A model generated the notes under the pieces. The model saw only the letters and a list, made by a program, of their open reading frames with translations, did no database searches and was not told the origin of the DNA. This document shows, one piece after another, positions 42,864 to 50,916 of a stretch of 64,000 bases of DNA; within the stretch, counting starts at the first letter, position 1; the number at the start of each line of letters is the position of its first letter. Source of the stretch: Actinoplanes couchii (lineage in GTDB: Bacteria > Actinomycetota > Actinomycetes > Mycobacteriales > Micromonosporaceae); NCBI RefSeq assembly GCF_016862075.1, contig NZ_BOMG01000042.1, forward strand, positions 339,850 through 403,849. Direction: 5' to 3'. The translations under genes were made by a program, and so were the position numbers.

Positions 42864-44254
42864 GCGGGTGCCGGGCGCCGGGGGATGAACAGCGCGGACA
42901 CGAACGCGGCGACCGCGACCAGGCCCGCTACGGCGAAGACCACCTGGTAGGCGTGCAACGACGGGGCGGCACCGCCGGGAATGGCCATGGTCAGGTTGGC
43001 CAGGACGGTGGCGACCACGGCGCTGCACACCGCCTGGCCGATCGACCTGGTCAGAGTGTTGATGCCGTTGGCCGCCGCGGTCTCGTGGACCGGGACCGCC
43101 TGCATGATCAGGCTCGGCAGGGCCGAGTAGGCCAGGGCGGTGCCCGCTCCGACGACCAGCGCGCCGGCCACGATCGTCCACAGGTTCACGCTGGTCACGA
43201 TGCGTACCGCATAGCCGGCGGCCATCACGGCGCTGGCCAGCAGCAGGGTGAAACGTGGACCGCGGCGGGCGGACAGCCAGCCGGACACCGGCGAGAGCAC
43301 GGCCATCGCGAGTCCGCCCGGGATCAGGCAGAGGCCGCTGACGATCACCGAGAGGCCCAGCCCGTACCCGGTGGCGGTCGGCTCCTGAACCAACTGCGCG
43401 GTGGACAGCGAGTTGGCGTAGAACGCGAACCCGACGAACATGCCCGCCACGTTGGTGAACAGCACCGCCGGGCGGGCCGAGGTCCGCAGATCCACCAGCG
43501 GCTGCCGGGTCCGCGACTCCCACCAGCCCCACAGCGGGCAGAGCAGTGCCGCGACCAGGAACAACCCCCACGTCCGGGGTGACGACCAGCCCCAGGCCGC
43601 GCCCTTGGAGGCGGCGACCAGCAGGCAGACCAGGATGGTGGAGAGGCCGAGCGCGCCGGGGACGTCGAAACGGCCGGGGGCGCGGACCCGGGATTTCGGT
43701 ACGACCCGTCGGATCACGATCAGGAAGAACAGGCTGAGAGCGGCGGAGACCCAGAACATGGTGTGCCAGTCGACGTACTCGACCACGGCCGCGGCGACCG
43801 GGATGCCGAACGCGGCGCCGATCCCCAGGGTGGAACTCATGATCGCGGCCGACGACAGCATCCGTTCCGGTGGCAGCTCGTCGCGCAGGATGCTCATGCC
43901 CAGCGGCACCACGGCCAGGGCGGCGCCCTGCAGCGCCCGGCCGACGATCATCACGGCCAGGTGCGAGCTGGCGCCCAGCAGCACCGAGCCGATCACCAGC
44001 AGGCCGAGGACGCCGGTCAGGACGCGGCGTTTGCCGTACATGTCACCGGCCCGGCCGAGCAGCGGGGTGAACACCGCCCCGGTCAGCAGCGTGATGGTGA
44101 GCAGCCAGCTGACGTCGGTGGGGGTGCTGCCGGTCAGCCGGGGGAGCGACGGGAGCAGCGGCACCACGATCGTCTGCATGATCGCGACGATGACCCCTGA
44201 TGCGGCCAGCACGGTCAGGATCAGGCGTTCTTTCGAGGTCTTTGCGCTGCTCAC
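42812..44254 (-). CDS. DHA2-type MFS drug exporter (14 TM), second copy
   Basis: 480 residues with about fourteen transmembrane segments, motif A loop GRAGDMYGKRR and motif C-like GIGAAFGIPVAAA. It is clearly related to the exporter at 8095 throughout (MQTIVVPLLPSLPRL, ILRDELPPERM, SASKGAAWGW-type loop). The start is GTG at 44254. The 3' end overlaps the SDR gene by 52 bases. No adjacent regulator diverges from it, so control is unclear; the substrate is unknown. Confidence 0.9.
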   Translation of the reverse strand: MSSAKTSKERLILTVLAASGVIVAIMQTIVVPLLPSLPRLTGSTPTDVSWLLTITLLTGAVFTPLLGRAGDMYGKRRVLTGVLGLLVIGSVLLGASSHLAVMIVGRALQGAALAVVPLGMSILRDELPPERMLSSAAIMSSTLGIGAAFGIPVAAAVVEYVDWHTMFWVSAALSLFFLIVIRRVVPKSRVRAPGRFDVPGALGLSTILVCLLVAASKGAAWGWSSPRTWGLFLVAALLCPLWGWWESRTRQPLVDLRTSARPAVLFTNVAGMFVGFAFYANSLSTAQLVQEPTATGYGLGLSVIVSGLCLIPGGLAMAVLSPVSGWLSARRGPRFTLLLASAVMAAGYAVRIVTSVNLWTIVAGALVVGAGTALAYSALPSLIMQAVPVHETAAANGINTLTRSIGQAVCSAVVATVLANLTMAIPGGAAPSLHAYQVVFAVAGLVAVAAFVSALFIPRRPAPAQMTVVPPSATSSIPLT

Positions 44255-44377
44255 CGGCCGAGCCTAGGAAGAAACGTGCACACTGGGCAAGTTTTTCGGT
44301 GGCTATGTGATACAGCAGTCTCAGCTTGCGGCGAGCTTTCAACGAGGCGGCCGTCGCCGTCGTACTCCGCGGTGGGA

Positions 44378-44398
44378 ACCTGCACGGCCTGTGCAGGT
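44378..44398. promoter_or_regulatory. Inverted repeat in the cutinase leader
   Basis: ACCTGCAC-GGCCT-GTGCAGGT, 8-base perfect arms with a 5-base loop, ending three bases before the AGAGAGGAG ribosome site of the cutinase gene. It could be an operator or a leader hairpin affecting initiation; the sequence does not decide between them. Confidence 0.45.
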
Positions 44399-44414
44399 AG
44401 AGAGAGGAGTTTCG

Positions 44415-45176
44415 ATGTCCACCAGGAGGAACCGTAGTAAGAGGATCGCGCTGGGCGGGGCCGTCGCGGTGGTCGTGGCCGGCGGACTGGTCATGACCCA
44501 GAACAGCTTCGCCGACACTTCCGGCCGGGGCTCGCGGTCGAGCGTGCCGACCGCCGCCGACGCGTCCGGGAACTGCTCCGACGTGCACATCATCGTCACC
44601 CGGGCGTCCACCGAGCGGCCCGGCACCGGCATCATCGGCTCGCTGGCCACCGCGGTCACCCGGGCCAGCGACCAGAACATCACGGTCGAGGCCACCGATT
44701 ACCCGGCCGTGCTCAACCCGTACGCGCCGAGCGTCGCCGCCGGCATCGAGGCCGCCACGAAACAGCTCACCGACGAGGCCACCGACTGTCCGAACACCAA
44801 GATCGTGATGATGGGCTACTCCCAGGGCGCCCACGTCATCGGCGACGTGCTGGCCGGCACCGGGCGGGCGGCCGGCTTCACCCGCTCCGCGCCGGTCTCC
44901 GCGGACATCTCCGACAAGGTGGTGGCGGTGGTGCTGATGGGCGACCCGCGGCACGTGCCCGGCGAGGCCTTCAACGCGGGCACCTCGCGGACCGCGGGCC
45001 TGTTCGCCCGGGGTGACGACGCCTCGCTGGACGCCTTCGCCGACCGTACCCAGTCGTACTGCGACACCGGCGACACGTTCTGCGCGAGCGGGGCGAGCAT
45101 CGCCACCCACCTGAGCTACACCCGCAAGTACAACAGCGACGCCCAGCAGTTCATCCTGCAGAAGATCGGCGGCTGA
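44415..45176 (+). CDS. Secreted cutinase-family serine esterase
   Basis: 253 residues. An N-terminal signal peptide (basic MSTRRNRSKR, hydrophobic about 11-27, cleavage likely near Ala33). The alpha/beta-hydrolase cutinase core has Ser136 in GYSQGAH, Asp220 in the disulphide-flanked YCDTGDTFC and His232 in HLSY; further cysteines at 54 and 125 fit the conserved disulphide. It hydrolyses ester bonds of cutin, polyesters or lipids outside the cell. An excellent AGAGAGGAG ribosome site precedes the ATG at 44415. It overlaps the convergent methyltransferase gene by 26 bases. Confidence 0.92.
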   Translation: MSTRRNRSKRIALGGAVAVVVAGGLVMTQNSFADTSGRGSRSSVPTAADASGNCSDVHIIVTRASTERPGTGIIGSLATAVTRASDQNITVEATDYPAVLNPYAPSVAAGIEAATKQLTDEATDCPNTKIVMMGYSQGAHVIGDVLAGTGRAAGFTRSAPVSADISDKVVAVVLMGDPRHVPGEAFNAGTSRTAGLFARGDDASLDAFADRTQSYCDTGDTFCASGASIATHLSYTRKYNSDAQQFILQKIGG

Positions 45177-45969
45177 CGGCCCGTGTTCCCACGCCGATGA
45201 GGGTGGTGGCGTCGAGTTCGTCCGTGCCGGACCGGTACAGCGAGTCCAGGTAGGCCTCACGGACCCGGCCGATGGCGGCCGGGTCCAGCCCGGACAGCGC
45301 GGCGACGTACCCGGAACCGGTCACGAGCAGCCACGCCACCTCCGGGGTCAGGTGCAGGCGCAACTCGTGGGTGGTCACGGCGACGTCGTCCAGCCCCCGG
45401 TCGGCCAACCAGTCCCGGAAGGCGCCGGCCTCGTTGACGGCGTCGATCGGGCCGGTGGGCCGTTTCGCCGGGGCCGTCCCGGTGACCGTCGCGACGGCGT
45501 CCCGCAGATGGGTGCCGGCGGCCTCCACCGCGCCGCGCCGCCAGATCGTCACGCCGACCCGCCCGCCCGGTGCGGCCCGGCTGACCAGATGCTCGGTGCC
45601 GGCCGCCATGTCCGGGAAGAAGAAGACACCGAGCACCGCCTGTACGACGTCGTAGCCGCTCCCGGGCCAGGACGCGACGTCGGCGACGTGCGCGTGCAAC
45701 TGTGGCAGCCCGGCGGCGAGCGACCGCAGCTCGCCGATCATCCCGGCCGACATGTCGACCGCGTCCACCAGCCCCTGGGCACCGACCCGGCGGGCGGCGG
45801 GGATCGCCGACGCCCCGTTGCCACAGCAGGCGTCCAGGACCCGCTGCCCTTCGGCCGGCCCGGTCAGCTCGACGGTGGCCTGCCCGACGGGCTTCCACAG
45901 GTACTGACCGAGCCGCTCGAAGTCGCTGCTGGCGGTGTCGAAGGCACGCACAAAACGGTCATCGGACAT
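45151..45969 (-). CDS. Class I SAM-dependent methyltransferase
   Basis: 272 residues from MSDDRFVRAFDTASSDFERL. Motif I is VLDACCGNGASAIPAA (about 44-59), followed by the acidic end of strand 2 (VDAVDMSAGMIGEL) and a catalytic-core region VVQAVLGVFFFPDM. It resembles UbiE/Methyltransf_11/25-type small-molecule methyltransferases; the acceptor is unknown. The long upstream frame reading over the kinase gene is antisense noise. It overlaps the cutinase gene by 26 bases and diverges from the Ser/Thr kinase gene, 90 bases away. Confidence 0.85.
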   Translation of the reverse strand: MSDDRFVRAFDTASSDFERLGQYLWKPVGQATVELTGPAEGQRVLDACCGNGASAIPAARRVGAQGLVDAVDMSAGMIGELRSLAAGLPQLHAHVADVASWPGSGYDVVQAVLGVFFFPDMAAGTEHLVSRAAPGGRVGVTIWRRGAVEAAGTHLRDAVATVTGTAPAKRPTGPIDAVNEAGAFRDWLADRGLDDVAVTTHELRLHLTPEVAWLLVTGSGYVAALSGLDPAAIGRVREAYLDSLYRSGTDELDATTLIGVGTRAVSRRSSAG

Positions 45970-46059
45970 GATGCTCCTGACGTCGTTCCGGGGTTGCTGG
46001 AGACTCCCACGACTAACGGTAGGGTGTCGCGGACCATCCTCGATGGACCAGGAGTGACC

Positions 46060-47670
46060 ATGACCGAAGCCGAAGGCTCGCTGCGCACGGAGGATCCCGC
46101 CCGGATCGGGGCGTACCACCTCGTCCGGCGGATCGGCGCGGGCGGCATGGGCGTGGTCTACGAGGGGCGGGCCGACGACGGCCGCCGGGTCGCGGTCAAG
46201 GTGATCCACGCCGCGCTCGTCGGGGATCCCGGATTCCGGTCCCGGTTCCGTTCCGAGGTCGCCCGGGCCCGGCAGGTGCCGCCGTTCTGCACCGCCGAGG
46301 TGCTCGACGCCGACCCGGACGCCGACCAGCCGTACCTCGTCGTCGAGTACGTGGACGGCCCGTCGCTCGCCGACGAGATCGCCCGCAACGGCCCGGTCGG
46401 CCCGGCCAACCTGCACGCCCTGGCGATCGGGGTGGCGACGGCGCTCGCCGCGATCCACGAGGCCGGGGTCATCCACCGCGACCTCAAACCGCACAACGTG
46501 CTGCTCGCCCCCGGCAGTCCGAAAGTGATCGACTTCGGGATCGCCCAGGCGCTGGAACCGACCACCCAGCTCACCCGCACGGGTGAACTCGTCGGATCGA
46601 TCAACTACATGGCGCCGGAACGGTTCGGAGCGGTCGCCGACGCGGTCACTCCCGCCACCGACGTGTTCGCGTGGGGCTGCGTGGTGGCCTACGCGGCCCA
46701 GGGGCAGGCGCCGTTCGACGCCGACTCCGCGGTCGGGGTCTTCGGCCGGATCATGGGCGGTCGGCCCACCCTGGACGGGTTGACCGGGCGGCTGCGGGAC
46801 CTGGTCGAGCGGTCGCTGTCCGCCGATCCGCGGCTGCGGCCCACCGCCCGCGAGCTGGTCCAGGCCCTGATCGGCCCGGAGGACACGTTCGAGCACCAGC
46901 CCGAGATGCGTACCGCCGTCATCGGGATGCTCGCAGCCCGCCCCTCGTCGCCGTCTCCGTCCGGTCGCTGGGCGCTCGTCGCCGCGGTTGTGGCCGTGGT
47001 GCTGGTCCTGGCCGGTGGAACCGTCTTCGCCCTGCACGCCGGCCGGGACTGGTGGGACGACGCCCGGGCCGGTACCCCCGCCGGTTCTTCCCCCGTCATG
47101 CGGCTGCCCGGCGGCACCGTGGCCGCCTCCGACCCGCTCGTCACCGACGGCGCGTGGGAGTCGAAGTCGGTGCAGAGCGGCCGGACATTCTGCCGGTTCA
47201 CCGACGACGGCCTGCTGATCCAGAACCAGAACTCCGGTGTCTGGCTGTGCGAGAACACCGACCTGGAGGTGAAGGGCGTCTTCTCGGTCGAGGTGACCGG
47301 CCGGATCGAACGGGCCGGCAGCTGCCTGGGCATCTGGTTCGCCTCCACCCCGGCCATGCGGTACCGGCTGGCCGTCTGCCCCGGCGTCTGGCAGCTGGAG
47401 TCCGAACAGGAGGCCAACGGCGACAGCGCGGTCCTGAAGCAGTGGAAGGTCGACAGCGGCCCCCTCGGCACCGAGATCCACCCCCAGCTGGTGGTCGAGA
47501 ACGACGTGGTCCGCGTCGGCAACGCCGGCACCCAGCTGGGCGAACACAAACTGAACGAGCCCGACCTGACGGGCGGCTGGTTCCACCTGGGCGTGATCAG
47601 CGTCGACGGCGCCGGCCTGGGCCCGTTCCAGGTCAACTTCGCCGACATCGAGATCCGCGTCGGCGCCTGA
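46060..47670 (+). CDS. Transmembrane Ser/Thr protein kinase with non-PASTA extracellular domain
   Basis: 536 residues. The kinase domain (about 15-275) has GAGGMGVVYEG (26-36), Lys47 in VAVKVI, catalytic HRDLKPHN (139-146), DFG (158-160) and APE (185-187), all intact. A proline-rich linker is followed by one transmembrane helix (about 304-326). The outer part (about 335-536) has several cysteines and strands such as FSVEVTGRIERAGSCLGIWF, resembling the concanavalin-like domain of some actinobacterial kinases rather than PASTA. It probably senses an external ligand. ATG 46060 lies 5 bases after AGGAG; GTG 46054 is an alternative. Confidence 0.92.
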   Translation: MTEAEGSLRTEDPARIGAYHLVRRIGAGGMGVVYEGRADDGRRVAVKVIHAALVGDPGFRSRFRSEVARARQVPPFCTAEVLDADPDADQPYLVVEYVDGPSLADEIARNGPVGPANLHALAIGVATALAAIHEAGVIHRDLKPHNVLLAPGSPKVIDFGIAQALEPTTQLTRTGELVGSINYMAPERFGAVADAVTPATDVFAWGCVVAYAAQGQAPFDADSAVGVFGRIMGGRPTLDGLTGRLRDLVERSLSADPRLRPTARELVQALIGPEDTFEHQPEMRTAVIGMLAARPSSPSPSGRWALVAAVVAVVLVLAGGTVFALHAGRDWWDDARAGTPAGSSPVMRLPGGTVAASDPLVTDGAWESKSVQSGRTFCRFTDDGLLIQNQNSGVWLCENTDLEVKGVFSVEVTGRIERAGSCLGIWFASTPAMRYRLAVCPGVWQLESEQEANGDSAVLKQWKVDSGPLGTEIHPQLVVENDVVRVGNAGTQLGEHKLNEPDLTGGWFHLGVISVDGAGLGPFQVNFADIEIRVGA

Positions 47671-47677
47671 CGGGATC

Positions 47678-48148
47678 TCAGTTCACGTCGCCGTAGACGG
47701 TCTCGCACGGGTATCCGTCGTGGTCGACGTCCATGCTGCCCGGCAAGCCGAACTCCTGGTAGTAGTCCCACATCCGGGTGTAGGTGACGCCGCGGGCGAA
47801 CAACGTCGCACACGGCTTCGACCCGAGAGAACCGAGCGTGACGCGTTCGGGTTGTTTCTTGGCCGGTGTCACGTAGACGGTCTTGACGGAGGTCGACGGT
47901 CGGGGCGCCGGGCTGGATGGCGTGGTGACCGGCACTGCTCTGATCGGCTCTTCGGTCACGGCGATGACCGGGGCCGGGCCGGCAGTGGGCGTCGTTGCCC
48001 GGCCGTCTCGGCTTCCCATCAGGTAAGCGATCGCGCCCACTGAGGCTGCGACGACCACGGCGAGGACCGTGGCGAGGACGACGGCGACGTTCTTCATGGT
48101 GGTCTCGATCCGCTGGGTCTCGCGCTTCGCCTGACGGTCGGCCGTCAT
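47678..48148 (-). CDS. Membrane-anchored excalibur calcium-binding protein
   Basis: 156 residues: a short polar N-terminus, one hydrophobic segment (about 19-42, NVAVVLATVLAVVVAASVGA), a Pro/Thr-rich linker and a C-terminal excalibur domain with the calcium motif DVDHDGYPCETVYGD and paired cysteines. It is likely an extracytoplasmic, single-pass anchored protein; excalibur domains are often on surface nucleases or cell-envelope proteins. The start could be the ATG at 48148 or at 48097, neither with a strong ribosome site. It is divergent from the secreted hypothetical gene. Confidence 0.78.
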   Translation of the reverse strand: MTADRQAKRETQRIETTMKNVAVVLATVLAVVVAASVGAIAYLMGSRDGRATTPTAGPAPVIAVTEEPIRAVPVTTPSSPAPRPSTSVKTVYVTPAKKQPERVTLGSLGSKPCATLFARGVTYTRMWDYYQEFGLPGSMDVDHDGYPCETVYGDVN

Positions 48149-48311
48149 GTCGCCGGATTTAGGTTCCCGCGAACATCTCGGGAGACGCCTCGGCGCGCCG
48201 ATGGACACGCCCGACAGCGAACGCGGGACTCGGGGCCGCAGGCCGGCCAGGGCCGCCGTTCGCGCAGCCACGACCGGCACGTTCATCCGTGACGCGAAAG
48301 AGAGAACCGCG

Positions 48312-48731
48312 ATGACCATCAACCTGTTTCGTGCTCTGTTCGTCTCCGGTGCCGCGCTCACCGCGACCGCTCTGGGAGCCACCTCCGCCGAAGCCGCCAC
48401 CAAGCCCGTGAAGAACCTGAACATCACCGTCAACACCGTTGACAACGGCCTGTGCAACCACGGTGTGCTGGAGGCCGTCTTCGAGACGCCGCTGCGCAGG
48501 ACCACACTGTTCGATCTGACCGTGACGACCTCCCGCGGCAAGATCTTCAAGCCCGTCTACTCCGACTACACCTGGGGATACATCAACGGCGGTTGCGTCA
48601 CCAAGGCATTGGTGAAGGACGTGCGGAACAGGCGGCTCACCGGGAAGGTCCGGGCCTTCACCTCCGACGGCGAGTTCGTCGGGCAGCGCACCGCCCGTAT
48701 CAAACTGATCCACCAGACGGTCGGCTGCTGA
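48312..48731 (+). CDS. Secreted hypothetical protein
   Basis: 139 residues with a clear signal peptide (MTINLFRALFVSGAALTATA, cleavage about Ala32) and a mature part of roughly 105 residues with three cysteines (CNHG, GGCVTKA and the C-terminal Cys) and beta-rich character (LFDLTVTTSRGKIFKPVYSD). A GAAAGAGAG site lies upstream of the ATG. I do not recognise the family. It overlaps the convergent tetR gene by 32 bases. It may be coregulated with the divergent excalibur protein, since both are exported; that is inference. Confidence 0.75.
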   Translation: MTINLFRALFVSGAALTATALGATSAEAATKPVKNLNITVNTVDNGLCNHGVLEAVFETPLRRTTLFDLTVTTSRGKIFKPVYSDYTWGYINGGCVTKALVKDVRNRRLTGKVRAFTSDGEFVGQRTARIKLIHQTVGC

Positions 48732-49371
48732 CCGGGCCGCCGCCTGCGGCGCCGTCGAGGAGTAGTGCGATGCCCCGGGAGTAGTAGGCGTCCTCGTCGG
48801 GCAGTCCCAGGAAGAAGTCGACTGTCTCGGTCAGGTGTGGGTAGGTCTGCGGGGACAGCGACTTCAACTTCGCGCGCTTTTCGGCGAGCAGGGACTCTCG
48901 TTGGGCCGGGTCGGGGACGGACATTTCGCCGGGCTGGTTCGTCACCAGGCTGATCAAGCCGGTGAGCAGGAAGATGCTCAGCTGGGCGGCGGCCTCCGGC
49001 GTGTGCCCGGCGGCGCGCAGCAGGCCGATGACCCGGTCAGCCAGGCGGAGGCCGGGTTCGGTGCGCAGCAGCCGGATCGGCATCAGGTCGGCCAGGGTGG
49101 GATGGGCGCGCAGGACGTGCAGCAGGGCCGTCATCTCGGTGCGCAGATCGGGCTCGCCGCTCAACTCGCTGAGCACCCGTTCGACCAGGGCGTCGAGCAG
49201 TGCGTTCTTGTCCTTGAAATGCCAGTACAGCGCCATCGGGGTGACGTTGAAGGCGGTGGCGACCCGGCGCAGGGTGACCGCGTCGAGGCCGTCGGTGTCG
49301 GCGATGTGCAGGGCTGCGGTCAGCAGTTCGGCGCGGTCGAGACGCTCGGAGGCCGGAGGTCGGGGTGTCAC
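48700..49371 (-). CDS. TetR/AcrR-family regulator
   Basis: 223 residues with an N-terminal HTH (LRRVATAFNVTPMALYWHF, KDKNALLDAL) and a C-terminal TetR_C-like helical domain. The start is GTG at 49371. It diverges from the SDR at 49470. The 98-base gap contains a 28-base near-perfect palindrome that is very probably its operator. The 3' end overlaps the secreted protein gene by 32 bases. Confidence 0.87.
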   Translation of the reverse strand: MTPRPPASERLDRAELLTAALHIADTDGLDAVTLRRVATAFNVTPMALYWHFKDKNALLDALVERVLSELSGEPDLRTEMTALLHVLRAHPTLADLMPIRLLRTEPGLRLADRVIGLLRAAGHTPEAAAQLSIFLLTGLISLVTNQPGEMSVPDPAQRESLLAEKRAKLKSLSPQTYPHLTETVDFFLGLPDEDAYYSRGIALLLDGAAGGGPVSSRPSGGSV

Positions 49372-49427
49372 GCGGATAACTATATCCCGTAAAGGTTGAC
49401 GGTGATGCGGGCTCGCGGCTACGGTCG

Positions 49428-49455
49428 CTATACGACGTAAATTTACGTCATATAG
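49428..49455. promoter_or_regulatory. 28-base TetR-type palindrome
   Basis: The core GACGTAAATTTACGTC (49434-49449) is a perfect 16-base palindrome; the flanks CTATAC/ATATAG extend the symmetry to 28 bases with one mismatched pair. It ends 14 bases before the SDR ATG, and the TATAGT at its right end could be that gene's -10, so binding would block initiation. Confidence 0.75.
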
Positions 49456-49469
49456 TCAAGGGGTAGGGC

Positions 49470-50291
49470 ATGACTCGGACCGTTCTCGTCACCGGCAGCT
49501 CGTCCGGCTTCGGCCGGCACACCGTGCAGAAGTTCCTCGCCGAGGGGTGGAACGTCGTCGCCACCCTGCGCGACCCGGCCGGATGGACCGGCGGCGACTC
49601 CGACCGGCTGCTGGTGCAGGCACTCGACGTCCGCGACGACGCCTCGGCAACCGCCGCGGTGCACGCCGCGACCGAGCGCTTCGGCCGCCTCGACGTCGTC
49701 GTCAACAACGCGGGCATCGGCCTGTTCTCGGTCTTCGAGACCACCCCGCAGTCGGTGATCGAGGAACTCTTCGACACCAACGTCTACGGGCCGATGCGCG
49801 TGATCCGGGCCGCGCTCCCGGTCTTCGCCGGTCAGGGCGGCGGCCGGATCGTCAACGTCACCTCCAGCAGCGCCACCGTGCCGACCCCGTTGCAGGCCGC
49901 CTACGGCGCGTCGAAAGCCGCGATCACCGCGTTCTCCGAGGCTCTGGAGTACGAGTTGGCCGACCGGAACGTGCAGGTCCGCGCGGTCGAGCCGGGTTTT
50001 GTACCGACCACCGGGTTCTTCGGCTCCACCACGAAGCGTTTCGAGGCCATCCCGGCGCCGGAGTCCTACCTGCCGTACATCCAGAAGCAGATCTCCGCCT
50101 TTGACGTTCCTGCCCCGGACGGCTATTTCGCCACCGCCGACGACGTGGCCGCCACCGTCTACACCGCGGCCACCGACACCAGCGGGCTCACCCGGTTCCG
50201 GGTCGGCGGCGACACCCTCGACGCCGCCGAGGCCCGCCGTCGCCCCGACGCCGATTACGACTCCTGGCGCACCGCCCGGTTCGCCGGCTGA
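49470..50291 (+). CDS. SDR-family oxidoreductase
   Basis: 273 residues: cofactor loop TGSSSGFGRHT (about 8-18), NNAG at about 82-85, catalytic Ser and YGASK (about 142-146), and PGFVPTTGF after it. It is of the long-tailed oxidoreductase type (similar in plan to the SDR at 772). It is controlled by the divergent TetR through the 28-base palindrome. It overlaps a convergent TetR gene by 37 bases. The substrate is unknown. Confidence 0.9.
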   Translation: MTRTVLVTGSSSGFGRHTVQKFLAEGWNVVATLRDPAGWTGGDSDRLLVQALDVRDDASATAAVHAATERFGRLDVVVNNAGIGLFSVFETTPQSVIEELFDTNVYGPMRVIRAALPVFAGQGGGRIVNVTSSSATVPTPLQAAYGASKAAITAFSEALEYELADRNVQVRAVEPGFVPTTGFFGSTTKRFEAIPAPESYLPYIQKQISAFDVPAPDGYFATADDVAATVYTAATDTSGLTRFRVGGDTLDAAEARRRPDADYDSWRTARFAG

Positions 50292-50872
50292 ACTCCGAGC
50301 ACGCGGAGCGCGTCGAGAGCGACAGCGGTGAGGACGCCGCGGCCGACACCGGCGCGGCCGAGCAACTCCATGCCCCGGGTGACGGCGACGAAGTAGACCG
50401 CCAGCGACTGCACGTTCGCGTCCGCCGGGATGTCCCCGTTCTCCCGCGCGTGTTCCAGGCATTCGGCGTAGGCGCCGGCGAGCTGATCGATTCCGGTCTT
50501 CGCGGCCGAGGAGAGCGGATCCTCCGTGCCGGCCGATTCGACAAGCGCGCGCGTGGTGAGCGAGACCCGGCGGTCGGTGCCGCTGAACTCGATCGCCATG
50601 GTGAGCATGTGACCCCGGATCCGTTCGATCGGGGAGGCGTCGTCGTGCCCGAGCGCTTCGGTGACGGCGCGCGCCGCCTCCTCCCGGTCCTCGGAGAGGG
50701 CCCGGAAGAACAGTTCCCGTTTCCCGCCGAACGCGTTGTACAGGCTCTGTTTCCCCAGGCCGGTCGCCCGCACCAGGTCGTCGAGGGTCGCGGCGGCGAG
50801 CCCGTGCACCGCGAACACCTCGCCGGCGCTGCTGACGACATCACTCTCGACGAACTTGCGGGGACGAGGCAT
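50255..50872 (-). CDS. TetR/AcrR-family regulator
   Basis: 205 residues, MPRPRKFVESDVVSSAGEVF opening, HTH LDDLVRATGLGKQSLYNAFG and a helical C-terminus. It is 44 bases downstream of the alcohol dehydrogenase gene on the same strand, so it may be cotranscribed. An imperfect 16-base dyad TTGACCGTACCGGCAA (50891-50906) precedes it and could be its own operator or a -35 region; I rate that weak. It overlaps the convergent SDR gene by 37 bases. Confidence 0.86.
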   Translation of the reverse strand: MPRPRKFVESDVVSSAGEVFAVHGLAAATLDDLVRATGLGKQSLYNAFGGKRELFFRALSEDREEAARAVTEALGHDDASPIERIRGHMLTMAIEFSGTDRRVSLTTRALVESAGTEDPLSSAAKTGIDQLAGAYAECLEHARENGDIPADANVQSLAVYFVAVTRGMELLGRAGVGRGVLTAVALDALRVLGVQPANRAVRQES

Positions 50873-50916
50873 GGCAGGAAGCCTACGTTGTTGACCGTAC
50901 CGGCAAAAAGGTGTGC

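Noticed and set aside
50891..50906. TTGACCGTACCGGCAA as a TetR operator
   Set aside because: Only 6 of 8 arm bases match, and TTGACC could simply be a -35 element.
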